Origin: CBDDBH01 sp965225625
Lineage (GTDB): Bacteria; Pseudomonadota; Gammaproteobacteria; JADZEE01
Reading direction: 5' to 3'
NCBI GenBank assembly: GCA_965225625.1
Contig: CBDDBH010000033.1
Location: 186,001-250,000, forward strand
Length of the DNA stretch: 64,000 nt
The notes under the pieces were generated by a model. That model was not told the origin of the DNA. It saw nothing but the letters and a program-made list of their open reading frames with translations, and searched no databases. Below, piece by piece: positions 8,842 to 18,082 of this stretch. The translations under genes and the position numbers were made by a program. Position 1 is the first letter of the stretch. The number at the start of each line of letters is the position of its first letter.

Positions 8842-10011
8842 TCAATAAAGATCGTCGATGCTCTGCACGCCGCGATTCATTTTCGCGGCCAGCTTGCGCC
8901 ATTCGAGAATGGGGATATCTGTCTCGTACAGCACTTCCTTGGTCCAGCCCATGTCATTACCGTAGAAGTCCTGCAACACTTCACGCACAGCGACGTCATC
9001 GTCGTTGAATCCGTGCAGCGCCATATCGAGCCATTTACCTTCGCATTCACGGATGAACTGTGCCGTTTGCGCTTCGGTGTCGCATAGTTTGGTCAAGCAC
9101 TGAACGTAATAATGGCTATCTGCGTCGCGCGGGACGTACCACTCGTATTGGACACAGCCTGGGTCCGGCCAGGGATCAACCTTTAGACAGCCCGGCAGCC
9201 ACACCGACACATCATTAGCAACCCGCTTTTCGCTGCGATTTCCGGATGCCACGATCTCATCACCGATTTGCGCGTCCCAGACCGGAAGACAGCCCTCACC
9301 CTTTAACGAATAAACGCCGTACGGGCCGTCGCCCTCGTTCACGATACGCGTCAGATCTTCGTGTTTGTCGCGGCGATACACAAACCCGAGCGGTAGAGCG
9401 ATGTTGTTACCGCTGACCAGTTTCGACGTGCGATGGATCCAGACATGGCCACCATCGAAACCATTCTCCGCACCCACACGCCAATTGGATTTAACCGTTT
9501 GAATCTCCGAGAACCCGACCCGCGTTGCATCCAGAAAGCCTGGTGGAACATCGCGGGCAAGCGGCGGTGGCGAAGCGGTTTGATCGCCAACGAAAACGAA
9601 GACCAGGCCATTGGCTTCGATGACCGGGTAGGAACGCAAATGCTGTTTGCCGATTTGACGGCTTCCTGGATCGCTCAAAATCTGGACGACTTCGCCGGTT
9701 TTCCAACTGTACGTCCAGGCGTGATACCAACAGGTCAGGGTATCGGCAGTCAGACACTGCGGTTTTCGCGAAAACGGCACGCCGCGATGCAGGCATCGGT
9801 CCCGTAGCGCATAGGCGACGCCGTCCACGCGATTCAGTAACAGCGGATCGCCCAGCAGTTTGACCGCACGCGGCTCCCCCTCTTCAAGATCAGCGGATTT
9901 CAGCGCGGGGTACCAGTGATTTTTGAAACCGAGTTTGGCCGCTATGTAACTGCGCCATGAATCGGGAACCTTATTTAGAACCTCGTCACTTACCGGACTC
10001 GTCGTCGTCAT
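8842..10011 (-). CDS. CarAa-like Rieske non-heme iron oxygenase, alpha subunit
   Basis: 389 residues, intact. Rieske domain (about 45-155) with ligands CLHRGV...CWYHAWTY; catalytic domain with the Fe(II) ligands in AENGFDGGHVWIH and a C-terminal acidic Fe ligand expected near GFNDDDVAVREVL. The whole chain follows carbazole 1,9a-dioxygenase CarAa (384 residues): KSNWRVGAENGFD, LPLGFVYRRDKH, VSVWLPGCLKVDPWPDP and YEWYVPRDADSHYY all have counterparts. Such enzymes are homotrimers that hydroxylate aromatic rings using electrons from a ferredoxin and reductase. No ferredoxin or reductase gene is in the window. Carbazole itself need not be the substrate. Confidence 0.92.
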   Translation of the reverse strand: MTTTSPVSDEVLNKVPDSWRSYIAAKLGFKNHWYPALKSADLEEGEPRAVKLLGDPLLLNRVDGVAYALRDRCLHRGVPFSRKPQCLTADTLTCWYHAWTYSWKTGEVVQILSDPGSRQIGKQHLRSYPVIEANGLVFVFVGDQTASPPPLARDVPPGFLDATRVGFSEIQTVKSNWRVGAENGFDGGHVWIHRTSKLVSGNNIALPLGFVYRRDKHEDLTRIVNEGDGPYGVYSLKGEGCLPVWDAQIGDEIVASGNRSEKRVANDVSVWLPGCLKVDPWPDPGCVQYEWYVPRDADSHYYVQCLTKLCDTEAQTAQFIRECEGKWLDMALHGFNDDDVAVREVLQDFYGNDMGWTKEVLYETDIPILEWRKLAAKMNRGVQSIDDLY

Positions 10012-10067
10012 AGTGGAAATCCGCTAATTACGATAAATAAAACGGGGAACACCCCAGTCGGCAGCCA

Positions 10068-11509
10068 TTAACCGAACCGTATGTTTACGTTCTTCAGCTC
10101 GGTGTAGGACGCGAGTTCACTGGGATCCTCCTCTCGGCCCAGGCCGCTGTCCTTATTGCCTCCATACGGTGCGCCCAGGAAGGCCGTTGATTGTCGTTGA
10201 CCCACACATAGCCGGCTTCCACATCGCGCGCGAATGCGTGGGCAACGCGCAGGTCCTGTGTGTAAATGCTTGCCGTGAGCCCATAGCGCACGCCGTTCGC
10301 AATGCGAATGGCATCGTCGTAGTCCTCGTAATCCATGGCCGCGAGCACGGGTCCAAAAATCTCTTCCTGAACCAGCCGACTACCCGGTTCGACGTCACAG
10401 AACAACGTCGGGCGCACGAAATGGCCGCTCGCAAACGCGCCATCTGCCAATCGCTCACCGCCGGCACAAAGCCGTCCATCACTGCGGCCGATCTCGATAT
10501 AGTTCAACACCTTGTCCATCTGCGCCTCGTTAACGATAGCGCCAACGTCGGTACTCCCATCCTCGGGCATGCCGGCACGCAAGCCCTCCATGCGCTCGCT
10601 CAGGCGCTCGATAAAATCACCTTTGCTGTCGTGCTGTAGCAGCAACCTCGAGGTCGAGCCACAGGCCTGGCCCTGAAAGTTAAAGCGCATACCGCTCATG
10701 GCGCCGTCGATCGCCGCGTCGATGTCGGCATCGGGCCAGATCACAATCGGATTCTTACCGCCGAGCTCGAGGGTCACGGTCTTCACTGCCACGCTGGCGG
10801 CGCGTGCCTGGATTATGCGTCCAGTTACATCACCGCCGATGAAGTGGATCCGCCTGACCCCCGGATGCGTAACCAGCGCGTCGCCCGCCTCGTTGCCGTT
10901 ACCGGTGACGATGCTCAGCACGCCGGGCGGGAAAACCTTTTCGATATGTTCCGCCAACGCAACCGCAGACAACGAGGTATGTTCGGAAGGTTTGATGATC
11001 ACTGTGTTGCCTGCGACCAAGGGCGCACCGATCGTCTTCAGGGCAAACATCAATGGATGATTGAAAGGTATAAGCTGCGCTGTAACGCCGAAGGGCTGGC
11101 GCAACGTGAAATTAAGTCGATCGTGACCGGTCGGTACCGTCTCGCCGCGCGAGTGCAGCGCCAGGCCGGCGAAGTAGCGCAGGTGTTTGGTCCCAACATC
11201 GATGTCGATGGCCATTTCACGGATCGGGCTGCCATTGTCTTGCACATCCAGGAGCAACAGACGCTCGCGATCCGCCTCGACGCTGTCGGCAAATGCCAGT
11301 AAATGTGCAGCACGCTCTCCGGGATACATTTCGCGCCACGCAGGAAAGGCCTGTGCGGCGGCGTTCACGGCAGCGTCAACGTCGGCTTTGCCACAGCGTG
11401 GAAATCCGCCAATCGTCTTGCCGGTCGCCGGGTTTAGGGCATCCAAGGTCGCGCCGTCTGCCGCCAGGCGACGCTCGCCACAGAAGAAGGCCGGAACTGT
11501 GTCAGGCAT
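10068..11509 (-). pseudogene. NAD(P)-dependent aldehyde dehydrogenase, frameshifted near the 3' end
   Basis: ALDH-superfamily protein: substrate and cofactor region PFNHPLMFALKTIGAPL, general base Glu in TLELGGKNP, and catalytic Cys in FQGQACGSTSRL. The chain is normal up to VWVNDNQRP, then the uninterrupted frame reads unrelated residues to a stop at 10094. Shifting one base near 10180-10190 restores the family C-terminus (LGAPYGGNKDSGLGRE, then ELASYTELKNVNI) and a natural TAA at 10068-10070. One base is therefore missing in the CCTTCC stretch. It oxidises an aldehyde to an acid in the catabolic block, if functional. The start overlaps the M29-like gene by 8 bp, so the two are probably co-transcribed. 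Confidence 0.88.
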
Positions 11510-12662
11510 TACTCGCAGCGCCTGACGCGAGTCCGGGCCGGTCCGGGTACATTGCCGCGACTCTCAGGACCTCGGGGTGATCCATAGCCGTTAAGTAGCC
11601 CTTGTCGTGCACCAGTCGCCCGCCCACCTCCCAGGTAGCATTTCGGATATCCGCGGTGATATGCATCCAATAGGGGTAACCCTTCTTGTCTCCATGCTCA
11701 GCGCCGAGGTGCATGTGGATATTGGACGTATGCGCATGCTCGATAAGACGGCGGTAATTCTCGCTCGGGCACTGTTCAACACTGACCCCTGCATTGGGAT
11801 GCACACCGGAGTGCATGGTGTTGAATTCATAACGACGACCCACACCTTTTTCCGTCTCCATGTACTTAATAAAGCGCACCAGCGCCTCGGCCTCTTCGCC
11901 GCCTTCGATTTTAGTGATGGTGCCGTCGCTGATCTCAATGCGGATCGGCTCCGCGAAAAACGGCGGGATACCCACGTAACGCGACCACCAACTCAACATA
12001 CGATCGAACACGCACACACCGGAAGTACCAGTCAGGTTGATCGGCGGATACACCCATTCCGGCCACGGCAAATAGCCACCGCCCTCCTCGCGCCGACAGG
12101 CGTACACCGGAAACCACATATGATTAGGCGCCGCGATCTTGCCCTGCAGATGGGTGCCATTGGGATCGGTTAATTCCCAGTCCATGCCGTCCTGCAACAT
12201 CTCCGCGGCACGATAACGGATCTCGGCAACCAGCGCTGAGGGCGTTTGCGCCCAGGTGGTATCGAGCAATGCGGCCGTCGTTGCAAAGTTGCGAACGTAG
12301 CGGATACCCAGTTCCATGAAGTAATCGCGCAGCGGGCGATTCTCTTCGGTGACGTAATTAAATGAATGATTGATGAAGACATCACAGCCGCGCATCGCGG
12401 CCTTCAACACCGGCGGGATCTGCCAGTCGTGAGGCCGATCCGGCTCGTCGAACCACAGCACCGACGCGTGCGCCTGTCGCTGGCGGACGCCATCGCCTAT
12501 CCAGGCAATGCTCTGCTCATCGACCAGATTGTCGCTGCCGCGCAGGCCGTCGGTGTGAGCAAAAATCAGGACCTGTTCGCCAGCCTGCACCTTCGCGACG
12601 TTGTCGAGCAGATCGTCCAAAGCCTGCGCGACACCACGCGGCGTTTGTGTATTCAAGGCCAT
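11502..12662 (-). CDS. M29-aminopeptidase/NicX-like metalloprotein
   Basis: 386 residues of the thermophilic metalloaminopeptidase (M29) / 2,5-dihydroxypyridine 5,6-dioxygenase (NicX) fold. Family marks include an N-terminal alpha/beta region, WELTDPNGTHLQGKI, the strand pair PIRIEISDGTITKIEGGEEA, and a His-rich metal region (NTMHSGVHPNAGVS and MHLGAEHGDKKGYP). M29 members are peptidases and NicX-like members are Fe(II) ring-cleaving dioxygenases; the sequence alone does not decide which. Placement before an aldehyde dehydrogenase and CarAa-like oxygenase favours small-molecule catabolism. First gene of the minus-strand run that ends near 7330. Confidence 0.72.
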   Translation of the reverse strand: MALNTQTPRGVAQALDDLLDNVAKVQAGEQVLIFAHTDGLRGSDNLVDEQSIAWIGDGVRQRQAHASVLWFDEPDRPHDWQIPPVLKAAMRGCDVFINHSFNYVTEENRPLRDYFMELGIRYVRNFATTAALLDTTWAQTPSALVAEIRYRAAEMLQDGMDWELTDPNGTHLQGKIAAPNHMWFPVYACRREEGGGYLPWPEWVYPPINLTGTSGVCVFDRMLSWWSRYVGIPPFFAEPIRIEISDGTITKIEGGEEAEALVRFIKYMETEKGVGRRYEFNTMHSGVHPNAGVSVEQCPSENYRRLIEHAHTSNIHMHLGAEHGDKKGYPYWMHITADIRNATWEVGGRLVHDKGYLTAMDHPEVLRVAAMYPDRPGLASGAASNA

Positions 12663-12870
12663 GGTATCCGCCTCATTAATTCCTAAATCGACTAGTTTCG
12701 GCGCCCACTATATAGGGAACCGGTCGGCTGCTCGATAGCTTTGGTACAGGAGTGGACGACGTACGCCAGCGACCCATCTCTGTCCAACAACCTCGCGTCG
12801 TTGTGTGCCGTAAATTGTCGGCGTTGGTCCGGCGGAGTAAGCTGGCTTCGATCACATGGAGGTCGACAAC

Positions 12871-14655
12871 ATGCGACTGGCTTCGGTGTTCCCCGACCGA
12901 CTCGTTCAGGCAGCGCTCGGCGTTGTACTTACTGCTTGTCTGGTAACGCACGCCCACGCGAATACCACGGTCGTGGGTCAGGTACTCGATACCAATGGTC
13001 GCGCGTTAGTGCAAGCACAGGTAATCCTGATCCCCAGTGCCGGAGCTCGCGGCCCGAGTGCCATTACGGTTTTCACGGACGAAGCAGGTCAATTCGCGTT
13101 CCCCGACCCCGTAGTCACCGAAAATGGCATCGCGCCAACAATCAGTGTCCGCGCACTTGGGTATAGGCAAACGCGCACGACAGATGTGGTCGACGATGGC
13201 GCTCATACTCAACGTTTCACCATCATGATGCGAAGCACAAATAATCAGGCCGGCGTCGCACCCGCCTCCGCCTGGCTGCAGGATATTCAGGACCCCACTG
13301 AACGAAACGAAATCGTGATGTCCTGCGTAGGTTGCCATCAGGCCCCGTCGCCCGAGGTCCGCGACTATGCCCAGGCCATTCACGCCGTCGCGGCTGCCGA
13401 CCCCGCGTTGGTGCGGCAACAAAGCTGGGGGGCGATGGTCAAGTACATGAACTTCCTGACCACCGAAGAGTTCGGAAGGGGAAACGCCCGCGTGGCCGCG
13501 TTCAGTACACAGCAGGCCTACACCTTTTCGCTGGGGAAACAAGATGCCACCGATTTGTTGAGCAAACATTTCATTGGGCCCTTAACGACGCTGCAGGGAT
13601 ACGAATACAACGCTCCACTGGCTGTTACGCCCACGACGGTGATTAAAGAGTATGAAGTCGCCCGCCCAAACGCCATACGCGAAGCAGTAATTATGGGTAG
13701 CCCTCCAAAGTTGTGGGTCGCTGACGTCGATAGCAACAGGATCATCAGCATCGACGTGGCGTCGGGAGTTCAGAAAGACTTCATCGTGCCAACCGATTTG
13801 TTCATCGGACCCCACACGCTGGTCACCGGCAAGGATGATTCGCTGTGGATTGCGCCACAATTCAACGCCACGGTCGCCAGGCTCGATACGGTCACGGAGA
13901 AATGGAGTTTGTGGCACCTGCAGACCGAATCCGGTGGCGAAATCGGCATCCACGATCTGACTTTCGACTGGCGCCATCAGCTCGTTGCCGACACCCGCGG
14001 CCGCGTCTGGTTTTCCGATATCGTCAATAACGCAGTCGGCTATCTTGATCCCGAAACCGGTGAACACGGGATTTATCCGGTCCCCGAAGTGCCGGGACGT
14101 CCCGGGCGCGGGGCTCGGCTCTACGGCATCGTCATGACCTCGGATCGGCAGCACATCTGGTACAGCCAGCTCGGCATCGGTTGCTTTGGATCTTTCAATA
14201 CCGAAACGCTTGAGTTCGAAGAGGTGGTGCGACTACCGGTCATCAATTCAGGGCCTCGGCGCCTGGCGATCAGCGAGCATGATGTGCTGTACGTAGCCCT
14301 GTTTGGTGCAGGTCAAATTGTCGAGTACGACACCCGCACGCGCAAACAAGTCGGGATCTACGACCTCCCGGATCGAGCGAGCGCGCCATATGCGGCAACC
14401 TGGGATGCCGGCCGTCAGGTCCTGTGGATCCCAACCTCCAATGCGGATGCCATTTATCGTTTCGACCCCGCAACCAAGACCTTCGGCGTATTGCCCCTGC
14501 CGCGAGAAGGGGCGTTTTTACGCATGTTGTCAGTGGACCCGACAACCGGCGTATTGGCCACCTCCTACGCAAACATTCTGCGGCGGGTACATGGGCCGCG
14601 CATGGCGGTGATGATTGATCCAGGCGATGCGTACCGGCCGTTTGCAGCAAAATAA
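12871..14655 (+). CDS. Exported haem-c-motif protein with carboxypeptidase-regulatory-like domain and Vgb-type beta-propeller
   Basis: About 594 residues from Met at 12871 (an earlier start at 12856 only adds MEVDN). Signal peptide with cleavage after THAHA. Residues ~32-120 form a carboxypeptidase-regulatory-like beta-sandwich (VVGQVLDTNGRALVQAQVIL). A single haem-binding motif CVGCH lies at about 152-156. From ~245 to the end comes a propeller resembling virginiamycin B lyase/SMP-30 (repeats such as PKLWVADVDSNRIISIDVA and DSLWIAPQFNATVARLDT). It should be periplasmic and bind one haem. The following gene encodes a small cytochrome c, so the pair may form an electron-transfer complex. Substrate unknown. 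Confidence 0.78.
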   Translation: MRLASVFPDRLVQAALGVVLTACLVTHAHANTTVVGQVLDTNGRALVQAQVILIPSAGARGPSAITVFTDEAGQFAFPDPVVTENGIAPTISVRALGYRQTRTTDVVDDGAHTQRFTIMMRSTNNQAGVAPASAWLQDIQDPTERNEIVMSCVGCHQAPSPEVRDYAQAIHAVAAADPALVRQQSWGAMVKYMNFLTTEEFGRGNARVAAFSTQQAYTFSLGKQDATDLLSKHFIGPLTTLQGYEYNAPLAVTPTTVIKEYEVARPNAIREAVIMGSPPKLWVADVDSNRIISIDVASGVQKDFIVPTDLFIGPHTLVTGKDDSLWIAPQFNATVARLDTVTEKWSLWHLQTESGGEIGIHDLTFDWRHQLVADTRGRVWFSDIVNNAVGYLDPETGEHGIYPVPEVPGRPGRGARLYGIVMTSDRQHIWYSQLGIGCFGSFNTETLEFEEVVRLPVINSGPRRLAISEHDVLYVALFGAGQIVEYDTRTRKQVGIYDLPDRASAPYAATWDAGRQVLWIPTSNADAIYRFDPATKTFGVLPLPREGAFLRMLSVDPTTGVLATSYANILRRVHGPRMAVMIDPGDAYRPFAAK

Positions 14656-14684
14656 TCGAGCGGCCGAGCAAGTCGAGGGGCAAT

Positions 14685-15050
14685 ATGCGGAATAGGCGTT
14701 ACTCGTGGTCTGCCAAGTGGTCTATGTTGGCTCTGATCGGCGCGATCGCATCCCCCGTCATCGCCGAATCTACCCAACAGGGCATGCAAGTCCTACTGCG
14801 GGAACGTGGCTGCTACGCCTGTCATGCAATGACTGAAACGCTAATCGGACCGCCGTATACGGCTATCGCCCAACGACACGCTGCCCGCAAGGACGTGATG
14901 ATCGAAGTACTCGCCCACAAAATCATCGTTGGCGGTGCCGGCAACTGGGGAGTCGTACCGATGGTGCCCAGCGAGCAGGTCACGGAAGACGAAGCGCGGG
15001 CGATGGCCAGATGGATACTCGATCGCTACGAGGAAAAAGCTAATCAGTGA
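14685..15050 (+). CDS. Class I cytochrome c
   Basis: 121 residues: signal peptide (cleavage near PVIAES), haem motif CYACH at 43-47 and a likely axial Met93 (VVPMVPSEQV), followed by the C-terminal helix EDEARAMARWILDRY. This is the c551/c5-like monohaem layout, a soluble periplasmic electron carrier. It starts 29 bp after the haem-motif propeller gene on the same strand, suggesting co-expression and that it accepts electrons from that protein. Confidence 0.88.
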   Translation: MRNRRYSWSAKWSMLALIGAIASPVIAESTQQGMQVLLRERGCYACHAMTETLIGPPYTAIAQRHAARKDVMIEVLAHKIIVGGAGNWGVVPMVPSEQVTEDEARAMARWILDRYEEKANQ

Positions 15051-15178
15051 ACCGGTCCGCGAGGTCAGCTCGACAAATAGTTTGCGTTAGACAGCACGCG
15101 GTGGTGTCCCACCCATAGCGTTTGAGATAATCGACAGCTATGCTCTACGAAAACCTCCGGATGCCAAGAATAAACAAC

Positions 15179-15799
15179 ATGAAACACGGCACGCTAAAAT
15201 TGGCAGCAATTGCAGGGTTACTCCTTGCATTCATGACCGCGCTCCACGCAACCAGCGTGTTGCAACTCTCTGTCATGGATCTGTGCGAACGTGCGGCGCT
15301 TATCTTCGAAGGCACAGTGATCAACGTCGAAACCCGAGCGGAGGAAAATTCGCATCGGATCTGGACGCTGGTGACGTTCGAGATCAACGAACGAATTAAA
15401 GGTCCTGACGTCGGTAATCGGATAACTCTGCATTTTCTGGGCGGCACGGTGGGTGAGGAGACGCTGCGGGTGAGCGCGATGAACGTTCCCGAGCTTGGCG
15501 AGACCGGCATTTACTTCGTCGAATCCTTGAAGCGACGTCAGGTAAATCCGCTGATGGGATGGTCGCAGGGCCACTTATTGCTCGCTCGTCAATCCGACGG
15601 GGTAAAACGCGCCATGACTCGGCATCGTCGGCCTATCCTCGGAATCGACGAAGATGAAACCCCGGCCAGCGGACTTTCCAGCGGTGCTGCGCGCGGGCTG
15701 AGGCTTGGCGCACGGGATGCTGACGCGATGACGGCAGCCGAGTTCAAGCTAGTATTGCGCCGGATGATCCTTCGCGCACGGCGCAGCGCCACAGAATGA
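15179..15799 (+). CDS. Secreted protein coupled to a matrixin protease, unknown function
   Basis: 206 residues from Met at 15179, which begins a clean signal peptide ending near ALHATS; an in-frame ATG at 15140 adds a non-signal leader. The mature part is a beta-rich domain (SVMDLCERAALIFEGTVINV, WTLVTFEINERIKG, ITLHFLGGTVGE), then a low-complexity tail. It resembles short exported proteins often found beside matrixin-type proteases, but I cannot assign a family. The stop overlaps the start of the protease gene by 4 bp (ATGA), implying translational coupling; it could be a chaperone, inhibitor or partner. Confidence 0.68.
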   Translation: MKHGTLKLAAIAGLLLAFMTALHATSVLQLSVMDLCERAALIFEGTVINVETRAEENSHRIWTLVTFEINERIKGPDVGNRITLHFLGGTVGEETLRVSAMNVPELGETGIYFVESLKRRQVNPLMGWSQGHLLLARQSDGVKRAMTRHRRPILGIDEDETPASGLSSGAARGLRLGARDADAMTAAEFKLVLRRMILRARRSATE

Positions 15800-17685
15800 C
15801 AACACAGGCGAGCCGCGTTGCACCATATGCACCATTCGGCGTGGTGCTCGCCATCATCGATCGGTGGGCGCCGCTTCTGGTGCTGGCGGGTTTCGTTATC
15901 CTACCCAACGCATTTTCATTCGAGGTTAAGAATGAATCGTGGCAACAGGGGGGCACCAGTTTCCATGTTGGTGTGGCAGGCGATACGGCCGTGCCTGCCG
16001 GACAAAACTGGCGGGATGCCTTTGTCGCAGCGATGGCTGCGTGGACGACGCCCACATCGTTCACCTTTTCAATCACATCCGAGGACCCGCGGGATCCCTG
16101 CGTAACCAACGCGGGCAACGGCTTCGGTTTCGCACTGACCAACTGCGGCGCGGCGTTCGGCGAATCGACACTGGCAATCGAGAATTCCCGGTTCTCAGAT
16201 GGGCTCATGCTGCATTCCGGAATCGTCTTTGATAGCAACAAAACCTGGTCCGTGTATTCCGGCCCCTGGATGGGCGGCACCGCCGACTTTAGCCGCGTTG
16301 CCATCCATGAATTGGGCCATACGCTCGGTTTGGACCACGAAGAGGACGTGCCCGCGATCATGTCCTCTGTATCTGACTCCGATGAGCTTCCCACTAGCGA
16401 CGACATCAACGGCGCTCAGTTCCACTATGGCGACAATGACGCCGACACCATCGTCAACAATCTCGACAACTGTCGCGACGCATCGAATCAAACACAAACT
16501 GACACAGACAGCGACGGAGCCGGCGATGCGTGCGATACGGACGACGACAACGACACTGTACTGGACGCAAGCGACAACTGTCCGCTCGTTGCTAACCTCG
16601 GGCAAAATGACCTCGACAACGACGGTCAAGGCGACGCCTGCGACGACGATGACGACAACGACGGGATCTCCGACACGCCAAGCGTTGACCAGCAGCAGAC
16701 GACACTCAACGCCAGCACGTCGGGTCCCATAATCGGCGGTAGCAATCGCGGCCAGGTGGCGCAGACCGTAACCGCCGGACGAGCCGGATTTCTGACCCGC
16801 GTCGACTTGAATCTTGCGTGTTTGCGCGGAGATCTGGTCATTGAAGTACAGGGTGTGAATATGGCGGGTACGCCCGACGGTGTGGTTCTGGCGTCTCATA
16901 CCGTGACTAATGCCGACGCAGCGTTCCCTTTCCCCATTACCGCCAATTTCAGAACCTTTGCGTTCGCTAACCCGGTGGCGTTTCCTGTGGGCGGACGCTT
17001 TTCGATTGTGGCGCGTATGGTTACGAACTCTATGGAGCAGTTCGACTGCATCATCCGTAGAGGACCCATCGGCGAGTCCTACGATCCGGGCGGTGACGCA
17101 TTGTTCGCCAGCGACACCAACAGCGGTGACTGGGTAGCGTATAAAACGTTCACCGACGCGGAGAACGACTTTCCGTTCCGCACGCTCGTCGCGCTCGACA
17201 ACTGTCCGATCACTGCAAACCCCTCGCAGGCAGACATGGACAGCGATGGTAAGGGTAACGACTGCGATGACGACACCGATGGCGATGGCATGCTAAACAC
17301 GGTCGATGCCGACGACGATAACGACGGCGTCAACGACGGCGCCGACGCGTTTCCGCTTGATCCCGGCGAGACACTCGACATCGACGGCGACGGCACTGGC
17401 AACAACGCTGACGCATTTCCAAATGATCCTGCCGAAACGCTGGACACCGACGGCGACAGCCTGGGCAATAATGCCGATACCGATGACGATGGTGATCAAT
17501 TGCCTGATACGTATGAAATCGACAACAGTTTTGATCCGTTAAATCCGGCCGACGCCGCGCTCGACACGGACGGGGACGGCGCAACCAATCTGCAGGAATT
17601 CATAGCCGGTACCGATCCCAGAGATCCGAATTCGAAACCTGCGGGTTCGCTGTTTTGGTTGCCTTTGCTGCTGGAGGAGCCCTGA
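15796..17685 (+). CDS. Exported matrixin-type zinc metalloprotease with thrombospondin-3 repeats
   Basis: 629 residues. N-terminal hydrophobic segment (about 23-42) for export. Zincin motif HELGHTLGLDH with zinc ligands His171, His175 and His181, catalytic Glu172 and a Met-turn at IMSS: family M10 (matrixin). Residues ~215-300 and ~455-605 are Asp-rich thrombospondin type 3 repeats (DNCPLVANLGQNDLDNDGQG), which bind many Ca2+ ions; between them is a beta-sandwich-like stretch (~305-450). It ends in a short hydrophobic LFWLPLLLEEP tail. Probably secreted or surface-displayed. Coupled to the upstream secreted protein by a 4-bp overlap. Confidence 0.9.
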   Translation: MTTQASRVAPYAPFGVVLAIIDRWAPLLVLAGFVILPNAFSFEVKNESWQQGGTSFHVGVAGDTAVPAGQNWRDAFVAAMAAWTTPTSFTFSITSEDPRDPCVTNAGNGFGFALTNCGAAFGESTLAIENSRFSDGLMLHSGIVFDSNKTWSVYSGPWMGGTADFSRVAIHELGHTLGLDHEEDVPAIMSSVSDSDELPTSDDINGAQFHYGDNDADTIVNNLDNCRDASNQTQTDTDSDGAGDACDTDDDNDTVLDASDNCPLVANLGQNDLDNDGQGDACDDDDDNDGISDTPSVDQQQTTLNASTSGPIIGGSNRGQVAQTVTAGRAGFLTRVDLNLACLRGDLVIEVQGVNMAGTPDGVVLASHTVTNADAAFPFPITANFRTFAFANPVAFPVGGRFSIVARMVTNSMEQFDCIIRRGPIGESYDPGGDALFASDTNSGDWVAYKTFTDAENDFPFRTLVALDNCPITANPSQADMDSDGKGNDCDDDTDGDGMLNTVDADDDNDGVNDGADAFPLDPGETLDIDGDGTGNNADAFPNDPAETLDTDGDSLGNNADTDDDGDQLPDTYEIDNSFDPLNPADAALDTDGDGATNLQEFIAGTDPRDPNSKPAGSLFWLPLLLEEP

Positions 17686-17737
17686 CCGAACAGATGTGCC
17701 TGCGATAACGATGGCCGAAGCACGGCAACATTTCCAA

Positions 17738-17929
17738 TGCTGACAGGTGGGTTGCGTGAAACGCCCCCTCTTTCCGGGGGCGTCGCCCTCGCGGTGCGAG
17801 GACTCGCAATGACGGAGGAGTTGTACTCGTCTATTTTGCTGCGCACTCCGGGCATTGCGATGAGGGCGGGCGAAGTCCGCGGGGCGTCCCCGTACAGAGG
17901 GGAAATGTTACGCAACCCACCTATTAGCA
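17738..17929. mobile_element. MITE-like element with ~34-bp imperfect terminal inverted repeats
   Basis: The left end (17738-17771, beginning TGCTGACAGGTGGGTTGCGT) and the inverse complement of the right end (17896-17929, beginning TGCTAATAGGTGGGTTGCGT) match at most positions over 34 bp. The interior contains GGACTCGCAATGACGGAGG-like sequence and no gene. The size (192 bp) and lack of a transposase fit a non-autonomous element or complex palindromic repeat. The flanks (17686-17737 and 17930-18082) hold no other supported feature. Confidence 0.7.
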
Positions 17930-18082
17930 GAATTCAATGGTATTAAGTGCAATTCACACACTGTGTCGCTGTTTTGAGCGTTTCGGAACGACCCAATCCC
18001 AGATTACCGTTGCATGTGCAATCGTCTTAGTCTACAAAGCCGACTGCAACTATTCACTCTCTCAAATTGAGGTTAAGAAATC

